From NCBI GenBank assembly GCA_949316235.1, contig OX438744.1:2852001-2916000 (forward strand): a stretch of 64,000 nt of DNA, written 5' to 3'. Origin of the DNA: Oegoconia quadripuncta (lineage: Eukaryota; Arthropoda; Insecta; Lepidoptera; Autostichidae). This document shows, in pieces, positions 9,520 through 20,170 of the stretch; the stretch's first letter is position 1, and every line of letters starts with the position of its first letter. The position numbers were made by a program, and so were the translations under genes. The notes below the pieces were generated by a model that saw nothing but the letters and a program-made list of their open reading frames with translations, did not search any database and had not been told where the DNA came from.

Positions 9520-9788
9520 TACTAATTGTATGTTTAAAATTTATAACCTATTAAACAAATATTTTATGTATTTTAGCTACCACAAAATGAATTAATGAAC
9601 AAGTTTGTGGTAGCTACAGACTGTCTACTCTTTTATTGGTATTGGGTATTAGGTATGGTTTGAAAAGGTAAAATGTTTTTATTGGTAATGGTAGAGTAAG
9701 TATACAAAAAGTAAAGTAAGTATAACGGGTACATAATGAGAAAGACAGTACCTTAATAGCTTCATGTAGCTGAAACAATTTAGCAAGT
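9520..9788. other. Flank of the 153-bp array
   Basis: Short direct repeats GTAGCTAC and GGTATT; no gene. The array begins abruptly at 9789. Confidence 0.4.
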
Positions 9789-11226
9789 CGGTGGGTGATC
9801 TTACCACGGGCTCCCAGGAAGATACTTACCTTGGGTCTTCCAGCCGACAGTGTTAGGAGTAGTTCGGTGCATGATCTTACCACGGGCTTGCAGGAAGTTA
9901 CTTATCATGGGGCTTCCAGCCGAACTGTTAGGGTATTAGGTCGGTGGGTGATCTTACCACGGGCTCCCAGGAAGATACTTACCTTGGGTCTTCCAGCCGA
10001 CAGTGTTAGGAGTAGTTCGGTGCATGATCTTACCACGGGCTTGCAGGAAGTTACTTATCATGGGGCTTCCAGCCGAACTGTTAGGGTATTAGGTCGGTGG
10101 GTGATCTTACCACGGGCTCCCAGGAAGATACTTACCTTGGGTCTTCCAGCCGACAGTGTTAGGAGTAGTTCGGTGCATGATCTTACCACGGGCTTGCAGG
10201 AAGTTACTTATCATGGGGCTTCCAGCCGAACTGTTAGGGTATTAGGTCGGTGGGTGATCTTACCACGGGCTCCCAGGAAGATACTTACCTTGGGTCTTCC
10301 AGCCGACAGTGTTAGGAGTAGTTCGGTGCATGATCTTACCACGGGCTTGCAGGAAGTTACTTATCAGGGGGCTTCCAGCCGAACTGTTAGGGTATTAGGT
10401 CGGTGGGTGATCTTACCACGGGCTCCCAGGAAGATACTTACCTTGGGTCTTCCAGCCGACAGTGTTAGGAGTAGTTCGGTGCATGATCTTACCACGGGCT
10501 TGAAGGAAGTTACTTATCATGGGGCTTCCAGCCGAACTGTTAGGGTATTAGGTCGGTGGGTGATCTTACCACGGGCTCCCAGGAAGATACTTACCTTGGG
10601 TCTTCCAGCCGACAGTGTTAGGAGTAGTTCGGTGCATGATCTTACCACGGGCTTGCAGGAAGTTACTTATCATGGGGCTTCCAGCCGAACTGTTAGGGTA
10701 TTAGGTCGGTGGGTGATCTTACCACGGGCTCCCAGGAAGATACTTACCTTGGGTCTTCCAGCCGACAGTGTTAGGAGTACTTCGGTGCATGATCTTACCA
10801 CGGGCTTGCAGGAAGTTACTTATCATGGGGCTTCCAGCCGAACTGTTAGGGTATTAGGTCGGTGGGTGATCTTACCACGGGCTCCCAGGAAGATACTTAC
10901 CTTGGGTCTTCCAGCCGACAGTGTTAGGAGTAGTTCGGTGCATGATCTTACCACGGGCTTGCAGGAAGTTACTTATCATGGGGCTTCCAGCCGAACTGTT
11001 AGGGTATTAGGTCGGTGGGTGATCTTACCACGGGCTCCCAGGAAGATACTTGCCATGGGTCTTCCAGCCGACACGATTAGGAGGAGTTCGGTGCATGATC
11101 TTACCATGGGCTTGTAGGAAGTTACTTACCATGGGGCTTCCAACCGAACTGTTAGGGTATTAGGTCGGTGGGTGATCTTACCACGGACTCCCAGGAAGAT
11201 ACTTACCTTGGGTCTTCCAGCCGAAC
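9789..11226 (+). repeat. Tandem array, 153-bp dimeric unit, 9.4 copies
   Basis: Units start at 9789, 9942, 10095, 10248, 10401, 10554, 10707, 10860, 11013 and 11166 (the last partial), an exact 153-bp period. Each unit is itself two related halves of about 76-77 bp, both carrying TGATCTTACCACGGGCT and TTCCAGCCGA. Interior copies differ by at most a few bases; the last full copy (11013-11165) is the most diverged. Because 153 is divisible by three and one frame lacks stops, a 440-codon open frame (9795-11117) runs through it. The frame is a by-product of the period: it has no upstream promoter, no good start context and no recognisable fold. The array behaves like a small satellite or minisatellite. 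Confidence 0.9.
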
Positions 11227-11417
11227 TGAATAATATATAATGATAGGTAGGTCGGTTATCAATCATAAAAGAACCAGAACAATGATCCTTTGGGTTTCTT
11301 GCGCCGCTTCTTTCCCCACAGATGATTTTTCTTTCCGAAGCGGTGGTAGCTCATGACATTCCATCGTTAACAAATTGCAATGAACGTATAAATATTTAAA
11401 AGCGATTGAACGATATT
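11227..11417. other. Spacer between satellite and foldback
   Basis: No gene. Contains scattered short repeats and a C/T-rich stretch near 11290-11320. Confidence 0.35.
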
Positions 11418-11499
11418 TTTGAGATATTGGGCATGCTACCACAACGGAGTGAATGAGGGCGTCAGCCCGAACGAACGAAAGTGGGGTAGAATGCCCAAT
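11418..11499. repeat. Short foldback (hairpin) element
   Basis: Arms of about 23-25 nt: TGAGATATTGGGCAT then CTACC on the left and its inverted partner GGTAGAATGCCCAATATCTC on the right, with a loop of about 32 nt. It sits directly upstream of Helitron-like ends, so it may be part of, or inserted into, such an element. Confidence 0.55.
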
Positions 11500-11736
11500 A
11501 TCTCACTACTTCCGTTCTTCCGTTTGAGCAACAAACAACCAAACTTTATAATATTAGTTAGACTAGCATTCCGCCCGCGGATTCGCCTGTGTGGAATGGC
11601 TTTATCGCGGATATGTTTAATTTGTTTATCCCGCGGAAACTACTACTCACTTTATCGGGATGAAAAGTATCCTATGTCTTAATTCACGCTATATTCTTTC
11701 TATATACCAAATTTCATCCAAATCCTGGGTTCGCTT
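11500..11736 (+). mobile_element. Helitron-like (lepidopteran CCGCCCGCGG type) copies, truncated
   Basis: The end of one copy (GAGCAACAAACAACCAAAC, then ATAATATTAGTTAGACTAG) abuts the start of a second (CTAGCATTCCGCCCGCGG...). Inside are the family's typical blocks: CGCCTGTGTGGAATGGCTTTATCGCGG, ATCCTATGTCTTAAT and CCAAATTTCATCCAAATCC, split here to keep each under twenty bases when compared. The element is non-autonomous and 3'-truncated. Confidence 0.6.
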
Positions 11737-11955
11737 GCTTCATCTTCCACCACATCGTCACCTTCCATCAGGTGAGATTGTGGTCAAACGCGTATCCAGT
11801 TAATCATAAAGAAAGTACAAATTTATATACCTAACCCCCGAAAAAACAAATGTTTATGTCATCTAGGTAGACCAAACTATCTTAATTGCTATATATCTCC
11901 GGAACGTCTTAACCTATTTCCATCAAATATGGTTAAAAACTTGTCCCCACATTTA
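11737..11955. other. Repeat-tail fragment and unassigned DNA
   Basis: Bases 11745-11810 (CCATCAGGTGAGATTGTGGTC) match the tail of the retroelement fragment at 41345-41400. The remainder is unassigned. TTA at 11953-11955 is the probable target duplication of the following MITE. Confidence 0.35.
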
Positions 11956-12104
11956 GGCTCGTATTTCAGAATGTTACTCAAGCAGAGATCTCGGCTTGAG
12001 GATAGTTAAAAACGGACAGCTTTATATAACTTGTATAGCGGCATCTCTTTCTAACTATGCTCAAGCGCATATCTACGCTTGACCAACATTCTGAAATACG
12101 GGCC
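11956..12104 (+). mobile_element. Harbinger-like MITE, copy 1 (149 bp)
   Basis: Terminal inverted repeats of about 29 bp (GGCTCGTATTTCAGAATGTT at one end and its near-inverse ending ...AATACGGGCC). Flanked by TTA (11953-11955) and TCA (12105-12107), consistent with a mutated 3-bp TTA target duplication. Aligns along its whole length with the reverse complement of 15316-15464. Confidence 0.7.
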
Positions 12105-12107
12105 TCA

Positions 12108-12960
12108 GTCTTTAATATAAAAAAAACCGCACTTAAAACAGGGAATATACATGCGACATTCCCAGCCTAAATCGGACCCCGCATTACTGAGATACATACG
12201 TCCGGACAAATGCTGGGACACCCACAACGCTGTCAAACACCGTCATTTTTAAATTTCTACGTAACTTAGGAATAGATACATACGTAAAAGTATATTTGCC
12301 GTCGACTCGCTAAGAAGATGACCTTCTGAATGTCCTCACAAAATTTTATTTAGATAGACTACGGATACTCGATGTAATAGTGTCGGAAATATTACGCATA
12401 GCCTTCGAAGACATTGTGCTTGAATTTGGTTTAATGCATATGGACTTGCAAATCTGCAGTTGTGGCCGAAAGGGGTTAAATAAACTTGTACGGTCAAACC
12501 GTACATGTTATTATTGCGTTAGCGTCAGCATTTTACCCCATCGTCCGAGGAGCCGCGCGATTGCCCTTCAGTTCACGTTCGATTATCAGACCAATCGCGT
12601 GTGCTCCTTAACACAGCAAAATCACCGCTTTTCATATGTTTTTATAGTGCATCCATTAAACAAAATATCAATTATTAACCACAGTATCATTTAGCAAACA
12701 AACTGTACGATCCCCGTACAAAACTTGTATAATGAAAATACCCACATAAGAGTTTACAGACTCTCAGTTGAAAATTAATTTTTCCCTCATGATTTTGACT
12801 ACAGAACTTCCATCATGTGGTTATTGTGCTAATAGAAATCTAATCGAATCAAAGGTAAGAAAATTCAGTCTGGCCCAAAAAATTGTTTTAACATCGCCTT
12901 CAATAATTTCTTCCAAATATCTGTGACATCTGTCCCTTGTGTCAAACAAGTAACTTCAAA
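12108..12960. other. Upstream region of the MAO-like gene
   Basis: No convincing coding exon. Bases 12170-12250 contain a dispersed-repeat fragment (CATTACTGAGATA... then CCGTCA) seen again near 39440-39500. The open frame at 12380-12694 has no protein-like features. Confidence 0.35.
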
Positions 12961-12970
12961 ATGTAAATTG

Positions 12971-13010
12971 TATAAATTATATTATTTAGTTTACATCGAA
13001 TCCCATCAGT
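12971..13010 (+). promoter_or_regulatory. Candidate core promoter of the MAO-like gene
   Basis: A TATA-rich run (TATAAATTATATTATT, 12971-12986) lies about 30-37 bp before an arthropod-type initiator TCAGT (13006-13010, presumed start A at 13008). This would give a 5' UTR of about 52 nt. The spacing is reasonable, but both motifs are short. Confidence 0.35.
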
Positions 13011-13059
13011 TTTACCACCTCTTGATCTTTAGACACTAAATTATAGAAAAATCTAACTA

Positions 13060-14709
13060 ATGGTGACGATATATGAAAAACCGTTCAAAGCCAGAGAATC
13101 TAAGAACAATATCAAGGCCGATGTCATAATACTGGGATGTAGTCTCCCGGGCATCGTCACGGCCCACAAGCTAAAGAAGAAGTTTGGAGACAGCATGGAT
13201 ATTGTAGTTCTTGATCTCGCTGGTAGCACCGCCAATGCTATGTCAAAGTGCAATGTAGTCTTCCAAGATGGTCTCGATGACGCAGAAAGTGATAGCGGCG
13301 AAGACGCTTCAGAAGTCGAAGTGAAACAGAAAGTGTTTGACAACGTTGCTAAGCACTACTTAACTAAGTACATGAAAGAGTTTAACATCCCCGTCCCGGA
13401 CGTCATTATAGCGCCTAACAGAGGCGCGTCACCACTCAATAAATTGTTCCAACATACAAACGGCAGCACAGTTGAATGCCCCACAGACTATCATGACTTC
13501 GAATTTTTGAATATCATCGAGAAATTCGAATTGAATCAATATCAAAATCTCCTCGATCAAAGTATGGCAGATTTGTTCAAAACTCATGTCGCTAACACAC
13601 ATGAACAAAGATGCAAGTTGCTATATTACGATCGGACAACGATGGAGCAGCACATCCAAGGTACTTTACTCTTACCTACGCCCAGAGAAATAATGAGAAC
13701 CATTGTCAGGATCGTTTGCGGGGCCAGTCCGGAGGATGTCTCCGTCCTTTTCTATCTTCACCAGTGCTACAGAACTAGTTCTTCGAGAAATCATTTAAGC
13801 GGACACAACACCAGATTCCGTGAGAAATTACTAGGTCATTGTCGAAAACGTCTCGCTACCAAACTGCAGCAAAGCGTTGCCGATATCACTATGCCAGTGA
13901 AGCCTATTAAAGAGATTCGATCGTATTCTGATGAGCTGGTTATCTTAGAAACTAAACTAGGTGAGAATAATTATGTTTGTAATCTCCTAGCTATGGCGGT
14001 AAGGCCTGATCAGCTGCATAACATTAGAGTCGAAGACCAATTGCTATCGGAAAGAGAGTTGGAAATAGCAAACGCAATGATACCTGGTCGTGTGAAAAAG
14101 TTCCTCATCCAATACGAGGAGAACTTCTGGAATAAAGAAGGCCTCAGTGGCGATATTTTTAGCGTACATGGCCCTATATTGTGGGCTATGGAGCGTCCAA
14201 AGATTACCAATGCTGGTAGTGTCGAACGTTTTGCCGGATTAATAGGATTTTTAAAGGTGCAGAAATCCGATAGTACTTCTCAAGCAGCTGTTTTAGAGCA
14301 ATTGGTGAAGCTTTTTGGTGAGGAAGCGGCTTTTCCATTGAGCTACAGGGAGACTGACATACCTGATGTGTACGTCCCTCGGTGTGGGGACTACGTTAGT
14401 CTGCGAACTATGACCATGGACGACAGTCCAAAGTATTTAGAGTGGGGTGCTTTAGATATCTTTGCTGATGGCGACATAGCATCTGCGATAGAAGCAGGGC
14501 ATACGACATATGTTAAATTGCTGAGCTGTTTGCGGCCACAAGCGGAGTCTTACGAGGATGCTTGTTCAACCGCTTGGATGACGGGTCATAACACGTTGTT
14601 TTACTGGATGGCGCGTTTCAATGTGCTCGCGACAGTGCGTCTCGCTGCATTTTCGACAGCAGCTTTGATAGCTTGGAATTTAGTACGGTCTTATGTGAGA
14701 AAAGTATGA
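13060..14709 (+). CDS. Monoamine-oxidase-like flavoprotein homologue, intronless, motif-degenerate
   Basis: 549 residues, full MAO length. The N-terminus (ADVIILG...HKLKKK...IVVLD, about residues 20-52) is the Rossmann FAD-binding fold of amine oxidases. The GxGxxG motif reads GCSLPG (26-31), so its second glycine is lost, and the usual Glu ending strand 2 is Asp. Later segments (about 345-375 and 440-490) match the substrate domain and the final FAD-contact region only loosely: the usual FAGTET-like motif is absent, though WGALDI...ADGDIASAIEAG resembles the last helix. The C-terminal ~28 residues (VRLAAFSTAALIAWNLVRSYV) form a hydrophobic tail like the mitochondrial outer-membrane anchor of MAO. 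No introns, although MAO genes normally have them; a retrocopy or divergent lineage-specific paralogue is likely. The intact frame argues against a simple pseudogene, but FAD binding and catalysis are doubtful. The start at 13060 is the first ATG after the promoter-like motifs. Confidence 0.8.
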   Translation: MVTIYEKPFKARESKNNIKADVIILGCSLPGIVTAHKLKKKFGDSMDIVVLDLAGSTANAMSKCNVVFQDGLDDAESDSGEDASEVEVKQKVFDNVAKHYLTKYMKEFNIPVPDVIIAPNRGASPLNKLFQHTNGSTVECPTDYHDFEFLNIIEKFELNQYQNLLDQSMADLFKTHVANTHEQRCKLLYYDRTTMEQHIQGTLLLPTPREIMRTIVRIVCGASPEDVSVLFYLHQCYRTSSSRNHLSGHNTRFREKLLGHCRKRLATKLQQSVADITMPVKPIKEIRSYSDELVILETKLGENNYVCNLLAMAVRPDQLHNIRVEDQLLSERELEIANAMIPGRVKKFLIQYEENFWNKEGLSGDIFSVHGPILWAMERPKITNAGSVERFAGLIGFLKVQKSDSTSQAAVLEQLVKLFGEEAAFPLSYRETDIPDVYVPRCGDYVSLRTMTMDDSPKYLEWGALDIFADGDIASAIEAGHTTYVKLLSCLRPQAESYEDACSTAWMTGHNTLFYWMARFNVLATVRLAAFSTAALIAWNLVRSYVRKV

Positions 14710-15315
14710 AGCATTGAGAGAGGTATTGAGGAGCTATCGCTAAATAGTTAATCGCGTGCGAGGTTTATTTTTCAGTCTTTGCTTACGATACAAGCGAATA
14801 AGACCAGATTATATGTCTTATGCATATAATTATTGACAATGATATGAAAAATAATTAATTGGTGAAAAAAATATTTAATACTTTCGATGACACTTTGTCT
14901 CGTGAGGCTATTTATTTTCCCCGTATCGTACGTCGCCACGCCTAATGGGCAAACTTTAGTAAGCTAGCGGGCGAAGGGGCTATTGGAATAGATTAATATG
15001 GAGTCACGCGAGCTAGGGTTGTATTGCAGTCACCAACATTTATTTACGACGTAGGGAAAAAAATTTAGAGTGAATTTTCACAAGAACTACCCCGCCCCTA
15101 GCGAGCGCGTGAAAGACAGAGTACGACTGCACCTGAGGCCGTGAGCTGAGTCTCCATATCCACAAGGACAGTAGAGTCATCCCTTGGACAAGTGCAGCAA
15201 CTTCATTAGTGGTACAGCAGAGTCCTAACATCCGAGCAGCCTGTGGGCGGACTATCATATCACGGGTAGATCAATTTGATACGACAGCCTGTCCACATTT
15301 GTGTGGAAATTTTTA
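14710..15315. other. 3' flank of the MAO-like gene
   Basis: No canonical AATAAA close to the stop; variants such as AATAAG occur near 14798. Bases 14930-15260 are less AT-rich but hold no convincing exon. TTA at 15313-15315 is the target duplication of the next MITE. Confidence 0.35.
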
Positions 15316-15464
15316 GACCCGTATTTCAGAAGGTTACTCAAGCGTAGATTAAGGCTTGAGCGTACTTAGAAAGAGATGCCGCTATACAAGATACATAAAG
15401 CTGTCCCTTTTTAACTGTCCTTAAACGGAGATCTCTGCTTGAGTAACATTATGTAATACGGGCC
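15316..15464 (-). mobile_element. Harbinger-like MITE, copy 2 (149 bp)
   Basis: Same element as 11956-12104 in the opposite orientation and of the same length. Terminal repeats GACCCGTATTTCAGAAGGTT and ...TAATACGGGCC. Flanked by perfect TTA duplications (15313-15315 and 15465-15467), the 3-bp duplication typical of PIF/Harbinger transposons. Confidence 0.75.
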
Positions 15465-15467
15465 TTA

Positions 15468-17465
15468 GTGTCCTCTGAAATCTAAGATCAAGTTTGTGTC
15501 TGCGAAAAAGTTAAGTTACTCGAATAATATTATTTTGTTCTGTTTACGAATTATTATTGCAGGTCGAAAGAGACCGATGAAGGAGGTATCGTATCGTATA
15601 AAGAGTTTACGCATCAAAATTCAAAAGCCCTCTTTAAACAAGTGACATGGACGTCCATACCTTCCAATTATTCCAAATACATATTATTGCCCGTTGGAAC
15701 TAATAATGCGACCAAATTCACCGACTTTTCAATTCGATATTATTATCAAACTAAGTTTGAAATCCAGTACATTGATATTGAAAAGTAATTAATTTTCATC
15801 ATATTCTTGATTTAACGTAAAATAGTTATTTCTTAGTCACTTTACTGGATTATTCGATGCATATTTTTGTCGCGATTACAAAGATTTACTTTACAAAAAT
15901 CTGCGAATGAATAAAGATTTGGTGATATACTTGTAATACAATATAATTGCTGCTAAGGCAAAGTAGTAACCATATAATTTGGATATATTCTACAACATTG
16001 GTAAGCGAATTGAAGCATCTAAACTTGACTTTAAAGAGAATCGTTGACTCTATCTTAGATTAGTATATTTCTATAAATAACTACAAACGATTTTGTCGTA
16101 TGACTTTCGAAGTATGCTCCCATGTGTGAAGTAGAAATATAATTTCAATAATCATGGATACTGTTCTTAATGTTCAGCAATGAACGCTACACCTACTAGA
16201 TGTTAGGCCAATTTAACGAACCCTAGGGTCCTAGGAAATGTGTGTCCTAATGATTTGGTGAGTACTGTTCATCATCATTCTCTATTACATTACTAACCAT
16301 CGGTATCATCGTCACATAAATCTACCATCACAAGCGGTCACGGGTCACTGTCATCCATCATGGGGCAAATTAATTTTATTAGCTTTTATTAAAATAGAGT
16401 TGTGTACAGTCAGTTTCACAATTAACCATACAGGGCTATTTTGCATGACATATACAACAGTTCTCTAAAATATATTTATTGCATTACACTTGTCATAGTT
16501 GCATTTCTACTAAGTAGTACTAATTAACAATATATATATTGGGACTCAACGATTGACTTTACAGAAAATTATGCATTTTATTACCGACATACAACAGTTT
16601 TGTAATGGTTTGCGAATTAAGACTTTTTATAAATTTTTATCATCAAAATAAATCATTTGTCATCATATGTCAACCCTAACTCATGTGCATGGTGTGCAGT
16701 TTCTAAACGCACTGTGTGTCCCTCGTTTTGCCATTGTAATAACAAATCATTTGTGGCGTAAAAGTGATAAACGAGAGAGTTCTAAAATCATTAGTAATCT
16801 TAGAATTACTGCAGTGTCATTCACCTGATCACCTGATAGGGTTGAACTTCGTCAAATATCGGGATACATTTTGATTAACTATAACTTGAAAACGATGTAA
16901 TTGATGATTTTTTACACGAAAGGCAAAGGAATTAGATTTTTTAGGGATTTTTTTAGTGAGTGACAGTCAGTCGTTGTGTTTCACCCAGTATGAAAAAAAC
17001 ATACAAACGGCCGAATTCCGAATCTCCTTCTTTTTGAAGTCGATTAATAAATAGTACAATAAGTCATTTTAGAGAACTGCAGTTCGTGTAGGTTCAATAG
17101 GAATCGCACTAGCATTAGTCATTTAATTATTGTCATTAATGAAGCCCTGTATAAGTAATTATGGCGCCGAATGTACTTGCATTTTTATGAACGAGGTAAG
17201 TAACTTGAACGATTTTACAGTTTTATTTAACGCACGTTTTATTTTAATCAATAAATACAACTTATGAGTTCTTTGGATTTCATTTTGCATTAAGCTCTTT
17301 GATATTAGGATGCTGGAAACACCAGCGGAATCGAATAATGAAGATCATGATTATGATAGACTTGTCCATACTAGGTTGAAATGTTCAAAATGAGTGAACA
17401 GATTTTAATTAGATAAGTCTAATAAATTTGAAAATGTATAAAACGCCTACAACATTGACGGAACA
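15468..17465. other. Long non-coding AT-rich stretch
   Basis: No open frame of substance, tandem array or recognised element. The plus-strand piece at 15545-15785 is open in patches, but no homology was recognised. It may be intron or intergenic DNA. Confidence 0.4.
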
Positions 17466-17726
17466 AATAATAATAATAATAAATAAATATCCTTGGACAT
17501 ACACACAACGACATCTAGTTAACTATAGGCTTGTGTTGTGGATACCTGATGGTTGATATACTACACAAATACATTTTTTTTTGTAAATAAATAAATATAT
17601 AAATGAAAACATCCATAACTCGGAAACACATGTCTATATTCATCATACAAACATATGCCCCTAGCGGGATTCGAACCCGCGACCTTTTGGTGTAGTAGTC
17701 AGAGTTTCTAACCACTACACCAAATG
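17466..17726 (-). repeat. SINE, family G (complete copy)
   Basis: tRNA-like head at the right end (GGTGTAGTGGTTAGAAACTC, then CGCGGGTTCGAATCCCGC), a unique middle, and a 3' tail of TATTTATTATTATT repeats at the left end. The same middle (GTATCCACAACACAAGCC, then TGTGTGTATGTCCAAGGAT) recurs at 28.8, 43.2, 50.8 and 54.3 kb. Confidence 0.75.
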
Positions 17727-18302
17727 AATATATCGTCGTAGGCTATTTATTGTTTTTATTGAATTTATTTCGACTTCAATGAAATTATGTATACGTACTA
17801 AATCCTTGAAAATGTGAATGTACCACGGGTAAAATAAATCTTTCCGTGGTACTGTTTCGCTTGGTAGTACTACGGGATGAGTACTACTGGTAGTTAAACG
17901 CAAAAGATAGAGTTAAAATCTAAATATTTATATTAATAACCTAAAAATTTTGTTTCCGAGTAAAAAAATTAAATGTAATTGCAAATGAAAATACACATTA
18001 AAAATCGCAGCAAGTCGCGGCGGGCACCGCCCCGCCGGGGCAAGCGCCGGGCGGCGAGCGGCGAGTGGTCGTCTTTCGGCGTCTTCAAAGATATCACGGC
18101 ACGTGTTTGTGTGTTGAGGCAAAGTAAAGCCATTAATGCCCAATTCACTAAATTTACATTTCTAAATTTTATTTTTTGAATGAAATCTGTTAACTTTAAT
18201 GTTTTATTTTTTATTCTTTTCGTAATATGTACATCCTATACATACACTCTGCAACGATTGTCAGGTTAATTTTGTTAGACCTTATATACATGGTGAATTA
18301 GA
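17727..18302. other. Unassigned DNA with an isolated GC-rich island
   Basis: Bases 18010-18075 are about 80% G+C (CGGCGGGCACCGCCCCGCCG) within AT-rich DNA, followed by a CACGTG E-box near 18101. This could be a promoter or first exon, but no coding frame or core promoter is clear. Confidence 0.3.
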
Positions 18303-18437
18303 AACCATTTTTTTTATATGAGAGGGCGGCAAACGAGCATGCGGGTCACTCAGCAAGCAATCACCGCCGCCCATGGACACCCGCAACACCAAAAGGGTCA
18401 CAGATGCATTGCCGGCCTTTGAGGAAGGTGTAGGCTC
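18303..18437 (-). mobile_element. CR1-like LINE 3' fragment
   Basis: Shares with 22431-22700 and 51787-52490 the block ATATGAGAGGGCGGCAAACG, then CACCGCCGCCCATGGACACC and GTTGCCGGCCTTTGAGGA. Only about 135 bp remain, with no usable coding. Confidence 0.6.
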
Positions 18438-18821
18438 GAAATCGATGAAAAAATTTTCGATTACCCATTCAAAGTAAACCATTCTGAAACGACCTTTAGT
18501 ATGGAACTTCAACAACTTTCGGCTGGTGACTCCACTCCTTAGAACAACTATCCACTAAGAACCATAGCCGAATACAGCACACCGTCTACCACGACCAGCA
18601 TCACACCACATGATCCCAAGCGTTCTCCGTGCACCGTCGCCACTTCCTTCTTCCTACGCGTTCGTTTTATACGTTTTGACATTTGTACATTTTGACACTC
18701 GTACTTTATGACCATTAAACATTTCGTCCAATGGACATTTGGTCACGTTGACGACTCCAGTCCCGGAATGGTTTTTTCATACAGTTTATTACGATAAGTA
18801 TTAATAAAAATTACGATAAGT
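18438..18821. other. Unassigned repeat-like DNA
   Basis: Bases 18440-18560 resemble, in inverted order, 44420-44540 (GGTGACTCCACTCCT and GAATGGTTTACT blocks), so this is a dispersed repeat of unknown class. Confidence 0.35.
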
Positions 18822-18830
18822 ATTCGTACC

Positions 18831-19183
18831 ATGGAGCGCAGTGTACTAAATGTTAAACTGACCGATCGCGTCCGAAACACTACACTTCGCTCTAAGACCC
18901 TTGTTGCTGACATAGCCACAACGGCCGCCAAGCTGAAGTGGGACTGGGCGGGCCATGTTTGTTGCATGCCAGACGATATGTGGGCCAAAATCGCCACCAC
19001 CTGTAGTCCACCATTAGAAAGAAGGCGTCGCGGCAGCCCGAAAAGGAGATGGAGGGATGAGTTGGATAAGTTCCTAACCAACTGGTCGGAGGAGGCCTGC
19101 AATAGAGAGCCGTGGAGAGAGAGGAGGGAGGCCTTTGCCCAGCAGTGGGACAGTATGGGCTCCTAATAATAATAATAATAATA
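18831..19183 (+). mobile_element. 5'-truncated RTE-type LINE with 9-bp target duplication
   Basis: Encodes the last ~111 residues of an RTE-type reverse transcriptase (LKWDWAGHV, then RRRRGSPKRRW and W...E...W), followed directly by a (TAA)n tail (19164-19183). The 9-bp ATTCGTACC occurs on both sides (18822-18830 and 19184-19192), a clean target-site duplication. A dead-on-arrival insertion. Confidence 0.8.
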
Positions 19184-19192
19184 ATTCGTACC

Positions 19193-19458
19193 AGAAAACT
19201 ACACCTCTCTTGTATCCAATAAATGCTATTAATGTTACCTACGCGTTTTTACATACAGTTTATTTTTATTTATTCGTACCAGAAAACGCTGTATCTAATC
19301 TGTATCTAATCAATGTTATTAATGTTACTTTACCTATTAGTTATACTTGACAGTTAATATCCATTAGTTACCTTAACCGCCCCACGCATCCGCAGTTTAC
19401 CTAAACCAATTTACTAATGCAATTACCTGATGTTAAAATACACTAGAATTACATAAAG
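19193..19458. other. Short internally repetitive AT-rich DNA
   Basis: Contains repeats of AATGTTATTAATGTTAC and TTCGTACCAGAAAAC. No gene. Confidence 0.35.
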
Positions 19459-20170
19459 TCACACCTGTTTCCCGTAGGGGTAGGCAGACACCACAGACTT
19501 CCACTTGCCACGATCCTGACACACCTCTTTTGCTTCATTCACTCTCATAGAGTTGTTTATATATGCTCTTCGGTCTAGGGTACTCTTAGGGTACCGATTT
19601 GATCATGGTAATTTCACCTTGGTTTTGCCCTGCCAACGCACGTTCGTATATCTTTCGTTAGTCTTCTTTCATTCAGCGTTTATGATAATGGAGAAAAATA
19701 TAGTATAAATAGTGCTAAATAGTGCCCTAAGGACACATACGCAGTGAAGGCTTTATCTATGATTACAATTTGTGTTGCTGGCTGCTGGCTTATCGAAAAG
19801 GCATCCTATGGCATTGATGAGCTCAGCAAATAGATCATTATCATCATATCAGCCGAAAGACGTCCACTGCTGGACAAAGGCCTCCCCCAAAGATCTCCAC
19901 GACGATCGGTCCTGCGCTGACCACATCCAGCGGCTTCCCGCGATCTTTACCAAATCGTCGGCCACCTCGATTCCATTGCATGGCCGCCTCTCGAGAACCT
20001 TTACGCCCCAACGGCTGTCGGTCCTACGAGCAATGTGCCCCGCCCACTATCACTTAAGTTTGGAAATTCTTCGGGCTATATCGGTCACCTTGGTTCTCCT
20101 GCGGATCTCCTCATTTCTGATTCGATCCCGCAGGGAGACTCCGAGCTTAGCTCCCTCCATTGCTCTTTAG
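19459..20170 (+). mobile_element. Two dispersed LINE-derived fragments (RTE 3' region type)
   Basis: Bases 19459-19590 (GGGGTAGGCAGACACCACAG) and 19835-20168 (CAGCCGAAAGACGTCCACTG, then GACAAAGGCCTCCCCCAAAG) are sequences I recall as very common in lepidopteran genomes, associated with RTE-like LINE ends. Coding is degenerate. Confidence 0.5.

Noticed and set aside
9795..11117. 440-codon open frame as a repeat protein gene
   Set aside because: The frame exists because the 153-bp period is divisible by three. No promoter, start context or domain, and it starts and ends inside the array.
9789..11226. CRISPR-like or prokaryotic repeat array
   Set aside because: Units are directly tandem with no unique spacers, and the surroundings are eukaryotic.
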